A stretch of DNA of 64,000 nt from Lutispora sp003527145. GTDB taxonomy: Bacteria > Bacillota > Clostridia > Lutisporales > Lutisporaceae. Below are positions 34,265 through 41,181 of this stretch, piece by piece (the stretch's first letter is position 1; every line of letters begins with the position of its first letter). The notes under the pieces were generated by a model that saw only the letters and a list, made by a program, of their open reading frames with translations, did no database searches and was not told the DNA's origin. Where the stretch lies: the NCBI GenBank assembly GCA_029983695.1, contig JASBZB010000006.1, positions 62,001-126,000 of the forward strand, given 5' to 3'. The translations under genes and the position numbers were made by a program.

Positions 34265-34834
34265 CTTTATTTTTTGTTTCTTTCTTATGGAATATCCGAA
34301 AAAGCCCAGGGTTTCATCCAGACTCCAATACTCTCCATGATTGTAGCATATCAGATCTGCTTTTGATAAATGTATTTTTTGTTTCTCGTCCATGAGCCCT
34401 TCATCTACCGAAACTCCTACAATGTCAGAAATGAACATATGGTGAGAGCCCAGCGGTATAATGTCTTTTACCTTGCATTCCAAGCTCAACGGGGCCTCTC
34501 CTATGGAAGGGGATGTTACCAAATTGGACTTTTCAGGAGTCAAGCTCAAATATTCAAATTTATTTACCTCTCTCCCTGATTTAACCCCGCAGAAGTCCAA
34601 TGCTTTACAAAGCTTCTTATTGGGCAGGTTGACTACAAAATCACCAGTATTTTTTATCATTTCAAAGGAATGCCTTTCAGGGCGCACTGAAATATAAAGC
34701 ATGGGGGGATCCGAACAAATTATGCCCGTCCAGGCTATCGTAATTATATTGTTATCCCCGTTATGCGAGCATGAAACCATTACCGCAGGAACCGGGTAAA
34801 GCATGGTTCCCGGCTTCAATTGAATTTTAGACAT
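34250..34834 (-). CDS. Flavin reductase family protein (FMN-binding split barrel)
   Basis: A 194-residue flavoprotein-type domain. It has MLYPVPAVMVSCSHNGDNNI then TIAWTGIICSDPPMLYISVR, the usual start of the flavin reductase-like family, and the segment FVVNLPNKKLCKALDFCG. Members reduce or bind FMN; many clostridial ones are of unknown role. AAAAGGATG precedes the ATG. It is transcribed alone, toward the TPR gene. Confidence 0.9.
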   Translation of the reverse strand: MSKIQLKPGTMLYPVPAVMVSCSHNGDNNIITIAWTGIICSDPPMLYISVRPERHSFEMIKNTGDFVVNLPNKKLCKALDFCGVKSGREVNKFEYLSLTPEKSNLVTSPSIGEAPLSLECKVKDIIPLGSHHMFISDIVGVSVDEGLMDEKQKIHLSKADLICYNHGEYWSLDETLGFFGYSIRKKQKIKRERG

Positions 34835-34977
34835 ATATGATCATCCTTTTCTACTTTTATTAATGATTGGCTTGCTGCAGCACAAACAGTTGCCTAATGA
34901 AATGATAAAGCAATAGGCTGAAAAATTCAACCAAAGCCTGACCAAAAAAAAGTTTAGAAATATTAAGTCATGCTGTA

Positions 34978-35004
34978 ACAAAAAAAGGACCTGCACATAG
35001 TATA
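34978..35004 (+). promoter_or_regulatory. Candidate SigK-type promoter of the small-protein cluster
   Basis: GCTGTAAC, 16 bases, then CATAGTATA (34996-35004) followed by GAAGTGGGAA. The AC at 34978-34979 plus CATAnnnTA fits the late mother-cell SigK pattern known from Bacillus. The same arrangement, with equal spacing and the same GAAGTGnGAA tail, occurs before the second unit at 36296. The 34835-34977 stretch before it has no gene. Confidence 0.5.
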
Positions 35005-35051
35005 GAAGTGGGAAGAGAGAGAACAACCCTTTGGATGGGAGGAGGTTATAT

Positions 35052-35189
35052 ATGAACAATATATTCTTGTTATTGCTGGTGCTCATCATACTTCTGGCCA
35101 GCGGCTGCAAAAACAGCAATTTCATATTTATTATAGCTCTTGCCATCCTTGCCCTGGGTGCTCAAGATAAGCTCAAATTCCTGATATAA
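35052..35189 (+). CDS. 45-residue hydrophobic small protein, member 1 of the cluster
   Basis: GGAGGAGGTTATAT precedes an ATG that gives a 45-residue peptide: FLLLLVLIILLASGCKNSN, then FIFIIALAILALG and a short KLKFLI end. It shares the layout (Leu run, ASxC, NFxFII, LA..A.G) with the three longer paralogues behind it. Two hydrophobic segments would span or lie in a membrane. Function unknown. Confidence 0.7.
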   Translation: MNNIFLLLLVLIILLASGCKNSNFIFIIALAILALGAQDKLKFLI

Positions 35190-35220
35190 TGATTAAAAAA
35201 TATAAAAAGGAGGTGTAAAT

Positions 35221-35451
35221 ATGGGTTTATGCGGTAATGTTGCAGGTGCTGGCTGCGGACCTGTTGCTCCTATTGTAGAAGAAAAGTGCTGCTGCCCCGG
35301 TGAGAATTCCTTCTTGCTTTTGCTGCTTCTCTTTATACTCCTTGCATCTTGTGTTACACGAGGCATCACTAATAACTTCTTCTTCATTATAATACTTGCA
35401 ATAATAGCCTTTGGAGGCTTTGGAAGAACCTTCTTCGGAGAATTCTTTTAG
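35221..35451 (+). CDS. Hydrophobic small protein, paralogue 2
   Basis: A 76-residue protein behind AAAAAGGAGGTG. A Gly/Cys-rich head (GLCGNVAGAGCGPVAP, then KCCCPG) is followed by LLLLLLFILLASCVTRG and NNFFFIIILAIIAFGGFG ending RTFFGEFF. The head resembles that of paralogue 4 and the rest that of 3 and 4. The Gly/Cys head with a hydrophobic pair recalls YjcZ-type sporulation peptides, but I cannot place it in a named family. Confidence 0.8.
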   Translation: MGLCGNVAGAGCGPVAPIVEEKCCCPGENSFLLLLLLFILLASCVTRGITNNFFFIIILAIIAFGGFGRTFFGEFF

Positions 35452-35496
35452 TATCAAATAAAGCCGCTTCAGCTTTATCAGGAAGGAGGTGCTTTA

Positions 35497-35685
35497 ATGT
35501 CAGGTAATTTTGATAATGTATTAGGAGCGTTTGATTCAAACTCTTTCTTGCTGCTGCTGCTTTTGTTTATTCTCTTGGCATCTTGTGTAACAAAAGGAGT
35601 TGAGAAAAACTTCTTCTTTATCATAATACTTGCAGTAATAGCCTTTGGAGGCTTTGGAAGAACTTTCTTCGGAACAGGCCTATAA
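35497..35685 (+). CDS. Hydrophobic small protein, paralogue 3
   Basis: A 62-residue version without the Cys-rich head: GAFDSNSFLLLLLLFILLAS, then CVTKGVEKNFFFIIILAVIA and FGGFGRTFFGTGL. GGAAGGAGGTGC lies before the ATG. It is very close to paralogues 2 and 4 over the last 45 residues. Confidence 0.8.
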   Translation: MSGNFDNVLGAFDSNSFLLLLLLFILLASCVTKGVEKNFFFIIILAVIAFGGFGRTFFGTGL

Positions 35686-35694
35686 GCACAAAAG

Positions 35695-35715
35695 ATCCCA
35701 GGCTTAGCCTGGGTC
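35695..35715 (+). terminator. Hairpin between paralogues 3 and 4
   Basis: CCCAGGC and GCCTGGG pair around a TTA loop. No T-run follows, so it may be an mRNA-processing or partial termination hairpin rather than a full terminator. Confidence 0.5.
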
Positions 35716-35760
35716 TAAGATACAACAATTTCTTATATTCAGAATAAAGGAGGTGTAGAT

Positions 35761-35991
35761 ATGGGTTTATGCGGTAATGTTGCAGGTATAGGGACTGGCT
35801 GCGGGCCTGTTGCAGGGATAGCAGACTTCTGCAAACCAGGCGAATTCTCCTTCTTGCTGCTGCTTGTGCTCTTCATATTATTGGCTTCCTGCATTACAAG
35901 AGGCAGGGATAGCAATTTCTTCTTTATCATAATACTTGCAGTAATTGCTTTCGGAGGGTTTGGAAGAACTTTCTTTGGAGTAGGAATTTAA
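35761..35991 (+). CDS. Hydrophobic small protein, paralogue 4
   Basis: A 76-residue protein behind AAAGGAGGTG. It has the head GLCGNVAGIGTGCGPVAG, one Cys before PGEFSFLLLLVLFILLASC, the loop ITRGRDSN and the common end FGGFGRTFFGVGI. The head and tail show it arose by duplication with paralogue 2. Confidence 0.8.
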   Translation: MGLCGNVAGIGTGCGPVAGIADFCKPGEFSFLLLLVLFILLASCITRGRDSNFFFIIILAVIAFGGFGRTFFGVGI

Positions 35992-36027
35992 CAGAAGGTT
36001 AATTTAAGCCCATAAGGAGGTGCTTAT

Positions 36028-36246
36028 ATGGGCATAGCATCACAAGAATGCTGCGAGCCGACGGGGGGCCTGTTCGGTTCTAACTGGATTTGGATAATAC
36101 TCCTGATACTCTTTTTCTGCGGAGGCTTCGGCGGCTCAGGATGCGGAGGCGGCATATTAGGCGGCAATTTCCTGGGTAACAATGGAATATGGATAATACT
36201 GATTATACTGTTTTTCTTCTGCTTCTGCGGCAAAAGAATATTTTAA
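36028..36246 (+). CDS. Gly/Cys/Trp-rich hydrophobic small protein
   Basis: A 72-residue protein with two copies of a hydrophobic IWIILxILFF unit (SNWIWIILLILFFCGGFGG; NNGIWIILIILFFFCFCG) around a Gly-rich middle and six Cys in all. AAGGAGGTGC precedes the ATG. Short proteins with WIILIILFF and Gly/Cys runs are common in clostridial sporulation gene sets, which supports the link to spores, without identity of function. Confidence 0.75.
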   Translation: MGIASQECCEPTGGLFGSNWIWIILLILFFCGGFGGSGCGGGILGGNFLGNNGIWIILIILFFFCFCGKRIF

Positions 36247-36249
36247 GAT

Positions 36250-36273
36250 TAAGCCCGGCTTGAACCGGGCTTA
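36250..36273 (+). terminator. Hairpin closing the first small-protein unit
   Basis: TAAGCCCGG (36250-36258) pairs perfectly with CCGGGCTTA (36265-36273). The following bases AAAACTTC lack a T-run, so strength is doubtful. Confidence 0.6.
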
Positions 36274-36295
36274 AAACTTCTAAGGAAAAGCTGTA

Positions 36296-36322
36296 ACCAA
36301 AATAAGCTTAGGGAATAAAATA
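36296..36322 (+). promoter_or_regulatory. Second copy of the small-protein cluster promoter
   Basis: GCTGTAAC (36290-36297), 16 bases, AATAAAATA (36314-36322), then GAAGTGAGAA. Block order and spacing are identical to the element at 34978. The -10 has A in place of the first C of CATA, so it is the weaker match to SigK. Confidence 0.45.
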
Positions 36323-36393
36323 GAAGTGAGAATAGATTAGAACCTGTTTAGTGTCTGCTAAAGAGGTTCTTATATCCCGAGGAGGGTTTTGGT

Positions 36394-36624
36394 ATGGGTT
36401 TTTTTGATGAAATATTGGATAAAGACATTATATGGATACTGCTTTTGCTGTTTTTGGTGTGTATATTGCCCCAAAGATGCTCCGAACCTATCGTGAAAAA
36501 CAAAGGCTTAAAGGAAGAAAGCGACCAATGCGGTAAAGAAGATATAGAGTGCGGCAAATATAGCAAAGATATAATTTATAGGAAAGCAAAAAGCCAAAAA
36601 GAGCGCAGGAGGCTCGTATACTAA
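36394..36624 (+). CDS. Small membrane-anchored charged protein
   Basis: A 76-residue protein: one N-terminal hydrophobic helix (IIWILLLLFLVCILP) and a long charged tail with four Cys (RCSE, QCGK, ECGKYS plus the one in the helix) ending KSQKERRRL. GAGGAGGGT lies before the ATG. First gene of the second unit. No family known. Confidence 0.7.
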   Translation: MGFFDEILDKDIIWILLLLFLVCILPQRCSEPIVKNKGLKEESDQCGKEDIECGKYSKDIIYRKAKSQKERRRLVY

Positions 36625-36648
36625 AATAAGACTTTTGGAGGTAGTTGC

Positions 36649-37272
36649 ATGGCTTATGGTAGAAACAATAACAGGTATGATGAAAGAGATATTGAATCTA
36701 TAAAGGAGAAAATATCTGAACAGATGCCTGGGGTGGATTTAAACAATATTGATCAGCAGCAAATGAAAAGAATGGTTATGGACCAGATAAACAATAATCC
36801 AAACATAAATATAAGCCAAGATGTAAAGGATAAAATAAACAGAGGGGATATTGAAGGTCTTAAAAAGGAATTGATTCAGTATTTAGATAATCAAAACAGT
36901 CAGGACGGTTCAAGCCAGAGGCTGAGCAATATGCTCAAAAGTAATGACTTTGATGGCTTAAAAGATGAATTAATGGGAATGCTCATAAAAGGTATGAGCA
37001 ATCAAAAAAAAAATGAGGTAAATGACGGCGAAGATAAAAGGGCGGAGAATACGGCTTATCAAAATCCTTTGACAGCTTTATTCGATGAAACCCTTTTAAA
37101 CAATATTATGGAAAAATTCTTCGATGGAAATAAAAACGATAAAAGGATAGTTTTCTTAAACTCGATAAAACCATTTGTATCCGATAAGAGGCAAAAAGCC
37201 CTGGACGATTGTGTAAAGGCTATGAATGTGATTGCGATGATGGAAAGATTGGGTTTTAAGGCAGGGAGATAA
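36649..37272 (+). CDS. Asn/Asp-rich helical protein of unknown function
   Basis: A 207-residue soluble protein without a signal peptide. The N-terminal part is rich in Asn and Gln (RNNNRYDERDIESIKEKI; NNNPNINISQDVKDKINRGD) with repeated helical units GDIEGLKKELIQYL and NDFDGLKDELMGML, each followed by a break, suggesting an internal duplication. The C-terminal part (IMEKFFDGNKNDKRIVFL, then KPFVSDKRQKALDDCVKAM) is conserved-looking and may bind a partner. TTTTGGAGGT precedes the ATG. Co-transcribed with the small membrane genes. Confidence 0.75.
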   Translation: MAYGRNNNRYDERDIESIKEKISEQMPGVDLNNIDQQQMKRMVMDQINNNPNINISQDVKDKINRGDIEGLKKELIQYLDNQNSQDGSSQRLSNMLKSNDFDGLKDELMGMLIKGMSNQKKNEVNDGEDKRAENTAYQNPLTALFDETLLNNIMEKFFDGNKNDKRIVFLNSIKPFVSDKRQKALDDCVKAMNVIAMMERLGFKAGR

Positions 37273-37274
37273 AA

Positions 37275-37451
37275 TTGGATATAATAAAAGTTGTGAATTT
37301 TGTATCAGCCAACTTTACTTTTGAAGATTTGTTTTTTCTTGGTATATTGCTTGTCCTTTTTCTGGAGCGAAAATGTGATAAGATTTTTATAGGCTTGTTG
37401 ATATTTGTTTTTATATCCGGCTTGAGACAAGAACTATTATCTTTTAGATAA
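37275..37451 (+). CDS. 58-residue membrane protein
   Basis: GGGAG at 37264-37268 lies before a TTG two bases after the previous stop. The product has a hydrophobic helix (LFFLGILLVLFLE), a short loop with one Cys and a second helix (IFIGLLIFVFISGL). End of the second unit. Function unknown. Confidence 0.65.
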   Translation: MDIIKVVNFVSANFTFEDLFFLGILLVLFLERKCDKIFIGLLIFVFISGLRQELLSFR

Positions 37452-37614
37452 GGGCTCTTGTCTAAATTTTGCTTGCAAGATATCAGCAATATGCAGGAGT
37501 AAAGGGACAATACCATAGTCTAGATTGCATAATTCAGGAAAATATTGACTTGGTATATGCTAAGATAAATAGTATAATATTATACAAAATACTTTATTAG
37601 GGGGAATTTTTTTA

Positions 37615-38946
37615 ATGGACGGGGACCTGTGGTCGCAAATGTTTGTAATCTTATTACTGATAGGGATTAACGCATTCTTTGCCGCTTCCGAAATGGCAAT
37701 AGTATCTATCAGGCAATCGAAACTGAAGCCTCTCATAGAAGAGGGAAACAAAGCCGCCAAAATTGTAGATAATTTTATTGAAGAACCGAGCAAGCTGCTT
37801 GCTACCATTCAAGTAGGAATCACTTTTGCAGGCTTCTTTGCCAGCGCGCTGAGTGCTAAGACTCTTGCTGTATATTTGGCTGAAGTACTAAAAAAATCGA
37901 ACCTGGCAATTATATCTACATATGCAGATTCTTTTTCCTTTATATTTATAACCATGCTCATGGCATACATAACTTTAGTTCTGGGAGAGCTGGTACCTAA
38001 GAGGATGGCTCTGCAGTGGTCCGATAAGGTTGCCCTTGCCGTAGCGAAGCCAATTTTGTTCCTTTCTAAGATTGCTTTTCCTATAGTCAAGCTTTTGACC
38101 TTCTCCACAAACTTCATAGTCAAGATGTTTGGAGGTTCCGCAGAAAATAATTCAAGCCAAATTACCGAAGAAGAAATACGTCTTATGATAAATGTAGGAG
38201 AAGAGAGAGGGATCATCAGAGAAACAGAGACGGAAATGATCAACAGCATCTTTGAATTTGACGACACAGTGGTTAAGGAAGTAATGACACCCAGAACAGA
38301 TATAGCGGCTATCAATATAAACGCTTCCCTTGAGGAAATTATGGAAGTGATTGTTGAAGAGCATTTCTCCCGTATACCTGTATATGAAGATACAATAGAT
38401 AATATAGTGGGATTGTTATATGTTAAAGATTTATTCGGCATGATGAAGTATGGAAAAGAATTTAAAGTTTCTTTAAAAGATATTATCAGGCCCGCCTACT
38501 TTGTGCCCGAGTATAAAAAGATAGATGAGCTTTTTAAAGAGATGCAGAAATCCAAGACCCATATAGCCATTGTAATAGATGAATATGGCGGTACAGCCGG
38601 GCTTATTACTATAGAAGATTTGCTGGAAGAAATCGTAGGAAACATCTTCGATGAATATGATGATGTGGTGCTGGAGTATGAACAGCTTGATGATAATACA
38701 TATTTGATCAACGGTATGCTCAGCATTGATGAGGTCAATGACATAATGCATACTGAGCTTCCAGAGGATGAGCTGGAGTTTGACACTATAAGCGGTATGG
38801 TTTTGAGCCTTTCGGGTAAAATGCCCGAGGTGGGGGACGAAGTTGAGTTTGACGGAGTGCAATTCCGCATTGAAGAAGTGGATGATAAGAGGATAACTAA
38901 GATAAAGGTAAAAAAACAATCTGAAGAAACAAAAGAAGAGGAATAA
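37615..38946 (+). CDS. CNNM/CorB-HlyC-family transporter-like protein
   Basis: A 443-residue membrane protein. DUF21 (CNNM) with four helices (~1-195; NAFFAASEMAIVSIR is the family mark), two CBS domains (~210-330; VMTPRTDIAAIN, GGTAGLITIEDLLEEIVG) and a C-terminal CorC_HlyC domain (~350-435; YLINGMLSIDEVNDIM, LPEDELEFDTISGMVL). These proteins are now linked to Mg2+/Co2+ efflux, older annotations call them hemolysins. With mgtE it could balance Mg2+. Its start follows GGGGGAA. Confidence 0.93.
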   Translation: MDGDLWSQMFVILLLIGINAFFAASEMAIVSIRQSKLKPLIEEGNKAAKIVDNFIEEPSKLLATIQVGITFAGFFASALSAKTLAVYLAEVLKKSNLAIISTYADSFSFIFITMLMAYITLVLGELVPKRMALQWSDKVALAVAKPILFLSKIAFPIVKLLTFSTNFIVKMFGGSAENNSSQITEEEIRLMINVGEERGIIRETETEMINSIFEFDDTVVKEVMTPRTDIAAININASLEEIMEVIVEEHFSRIPVYEDTIDNIVGLLYVKDLFGMMKYGKEFKVSLKDIIRPAYFVPEYKKIDELFKEMQKSKTHIAIVIDEYGGTAGLITIEDLLEEIVGNIFDEYDDVVLEYEQLDDNTYLINGMLSIDEVNDIMHTELPEDELEFDTISGMVLSLSGKMPEVGDEVEFDGVQFRIEEVDDKRITKIKVKKQSEETKEEE

Positions 38947-38954
38947 AAGTAAAG

Positions 38955-38987
38955 GGAGTTCATGTTTTTCATAACATGAACTCCTTT
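38955..38987. terminator. Intrinsic terminator between converging genes
   Basis: GGAGTTCATGTT (38955-38966) pairs perfectly with AACATGAACTCC (38973-38984), 6-base loop, T-run after. It serves the plus gene and may also stop the minus-strand paaK transcript. Confidence 0.85.
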
Positions 38988-38991
38988 GGTT

Positions 38992-40437
38992 CTATACGGT
39001 TTTATACCTCAAATCCGTAACCCTGCTGATCTTGCCCTGGCTTCTTGGAAGGGTTTTTGGCGGCAGCAGTTCTATTTCTGCTGCGATACCGGTTATATCC
39101 ATGATATTTCTTTTTAGATTATCTGCTGCTATCGCACCATCATTGCAGGAAAGCTCCGTTTCTACTTGGACCAAAAGCTCATCAAGCTTGCCTTTCTTGC
39201 TTAACACGATATTATAATGGGGAAGTAATTTAGGCATGCTCATTATCACGCTTTCGATCTGGGAAGGAAAGACATTGACCCCTTTGATGATAAGCATATC
39301 ATCACTTCTGCCGGTTACCCTGTCCATCCTCACGTTTAGGCTGCCGCAGCCGCAGCGCTCACGGTAAAGGGTAGTGATATCCTTTGTTCTATAGCGGAGC
39401 AAGGGCATGGCCTCTTTTGCAATTGATGTAAGCACCAGCTCGCCGGTTTGGCCATAATCTAAGGCCGCTCCTGTTTCCGGATCTATTATTTCGGCTATAT
39501 AATGCTCCTCGTTTATATGGAGCCCCTGGCGCTGGCTGCATTCACAGCCTACTCCAGGACCTATGATTTCGCTTAAGCCGTATATATCATATGCCTTTAT
39601 GCCGTAAGCTTTTTCAATCTCCTGCCTCATCTCTTCAGTCCAAGGCTCTGCTCCTAATATTCCTATCCTTATGGGAAGCTTGTGAAAATCAATGCCTCGA
39701 TCTTTTCCGGCTTCCGCAAGATGTAATGCATATGAGGGAGTACAGGCCAAAACAGTGGTGCCAAAATCCTGCATGAGCTGCAGCTGCTTTGCTGTATTGC
39801 CGGTAGATATGGGCACCACAGTAGCACCTAATTTTTCTGCTCCATAATGCAATCCCAGACCACCCGTAAAAAGTCCGTATCCATAAGCTACTTGCACCGT
39901 GTCTTCTTTTGTTACACCGATAGCTTCAAGCTCCTGGGCGATCATTTCAGCCCATCTGTCGATATCACCGGAGGTATATCCGACTACGGTGGGCTTGCCG
40001 GTAGTGCCTGAGGAGGCATGGATCCTGGCCAGTTTTTCTTTAGGCACTGCAAACAATCCGAATGGGTAGTTGCACCTCAGATCCTCTTTGGTTGTGAAAG
40101 GGAGCTTCTCTGTATCTCTTATTGACTGAATGTCATCAACTTCTATATCTTTAAGAAGCCTGCTATAATAGGGCACTTTGCTTTTCAGCAAGGCAACGGT
40201 CTCCCTTAGCTTCTCCGCTTGTTTTTTCCCAAGTTCTTCTCTTGCTTCATCATCTTCACTTTTTTTACATTCCGGTGATTCTGCCAGCACAACGGATCGT
40301 ATTGCCATGCAACTCAGGCAGTTATCGCAAAGGCCGTTTTTATATTTCTGGCAGCGTATGCTCGCTTTTTCCTCTGCTGTTGATTTTGCTGATAACTTGC
40401 TTTCATCACTTGTTTTCTTTCCGTGATTCATTTTCAT
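38992..40437 (-). CDS. paaK: Phenylacetate-CoA ligase with Cys-rich N-terminal extension
   Basis: A 481-residue adenylate-forming ligase that joins phenylacetate (or indoleacetate or other aryl acetates) to CoA. The AMP-binding loop is HASSGTTGKPTVVGY, followed by YGLSEIIGPGVG, and the C-terminal AMP-binding_C_2 domain (GRSDDMLIIKGVNVFPSQIE). Typical PaaK starts near residue 70 of this protein. The ~65-residue extension has a Cys cluster (RCQKYKNGLCDNCLSC). GGAGGTG precedes the ATG. A T-box with a Phe-type specifier controls it, so it probably serves phenylalanine breakdown via phenylacetyl-CoA. Confidence 0.9.
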   Translation of the reverse strand: MKMNHGKKTSDESKLSAKSTAEEKASIRCQKYKNGLCDNCLSCMAIRSVVLAESPECKKSEDDEAREELGKKQAEKLRETVALLKSKVPYYSRLLKDIEVDDIQSIRDTEKLPFTTKEDLRCNYPFGLFAVPKEKLARIHASSGTTGKPTVVGYTSGDIDRWAEMIAQELEAIGVTKEDTVQVAYGYGLFTGGLGLHYGAEKLGATVVPISTGNTAKQLQLMQDFGTTVLACTPSYALHLAEAGKDRGIDFHKLPIRIGILGAEPWTEEMRQEIEKAYGIKAYDIYGLSEIIGPGVGCECSQRQGLHINEEHYIAEIIDPETGAALDYGQTGELVLTSIAKEAMPLLRYRTKDITTLYRERCGCGSLNVRMDRVTGRSDDMLIIKGVNVFPSQIESVIMSMPKLLPHYNIVLSKKGKLDELLVQVETELSCNDGAIAADNLKRNIMDITGIAAEIELLPPKTLPRSQGKISRVTDLRYKTV

Positions 40438-40461
40438 ATATGATGCACCTCCAAAAAAATA

Positions 40462-40830
40462 TCAGCCGCTTTCCTTTGGGGCGAAAGCGACTGTACTCCG
40501 CGGTACCACCCAATTTGACATTGTTGTCCTCTTTTGAAGTGCCGGAATATCTCCTGATATATGCTGCAAAAATAAAAAGCCTTCCATCCCCAAAGGGATG
40601 AAAAGCAATTTTCATCATACCACCCTTTGTCTAATAAATAGACTGCAGCCTCAATGAGTACGGGAAATATCCGATACCCCTTCCCAAAATAACGCCGGGA
40701 AATTGCGGCCTACCCTAATAAAGCTTTCAGGCGGCTTCTCCGGAGCGAACTTCAATCGGTCATATCCTAAAGCTGCTTTCAATCTAAGGCAGCTTCTCCC
40801 TGAAGAATTGTTACCAATCTACTTTGAACC
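40462..40830 (-). ncRNA. T-box leader of paaK, phenylalanine-type specifier
   Basis: On the minus strand: stem I region from about 40830, the specifier candidate TTC at 40747-40749 followed by G and CTCC, the T-box GGGTGGTACCGCG (40499-40511) and a terminator (40462-40491) before the T-run ATATTTTTTT. UUC would be read by tRNA-Phe. It fills most of the gap 40438-40908. T-boxes normally raise expression when the amino acid is short, which makes a catabolic-looking target unusual. Confidence 0.85.
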
Positions 40831-40908
40831 ATCATCGAATTTAATATTTAAAATGATATCACATACGAAAATATATTTCAATATAATATTTCATTTTTTA
40901 TTGGGCTG

Positions 40909-41151
40909 TTAAAGAGTGCTATTATAATTTCTTAAATTTTGTCCGAAATATTTCAACACTGCTTCGTATTCTATTTTGCCTTCCATATTTCTTATCATTA
41001 TTATATCCACGACCTGTGCTTCTTTGTTCAATTTTGCCAGTATATCCTCACGGCTTATCCCGGGCATTACTATTTCTCCCTCATAGGGATATACTATCTC
41101 AAAGGTGCTTGCCAATCCGTGAGATTCCAAAATCAACTTAATTTTTTTCAT
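40909..41151 (-). CDS. Small protein of unknown function
   Basis: An 80-residue protein (KKIKLILESHGLASTFEIVY at the start, then GISREDILAKLNKEAQVVDI). It may form a short alpha/beta fold. AAGGAGGAGC precedes the ATG. It follows the LTA-synthase-like gene by 30 bases on the same strand and is probably its co-transcribed partner. Confidence 0.65.
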   Translation of the reverse strand: MKKIKLILESHGLASTFEIVYPYEGEIVMPGISREDILAKLNKEAQVVDIIMIRNMEGKIEYEAVLKYFGQNLRNYNSTL

Positions 41152-41181
41152 GAAGCTCCTCCTTAAAAATATAATCGGCGC

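Noticed and set aside
37520..37610. Sigma-A promoter TTGACT ... TATAAT before the CNNM gene
   Set aside because: The boxes are 22 bases apart, too far for a normal promoter; the real one was not identified.
37809..38441. Minus-strand open frame (210 codons) opposite the CNNM/HlyC gene
   Set aside because: Low-complexity Ser/Thr-rich product, no ribosome site, opposite a conserved coding frame.
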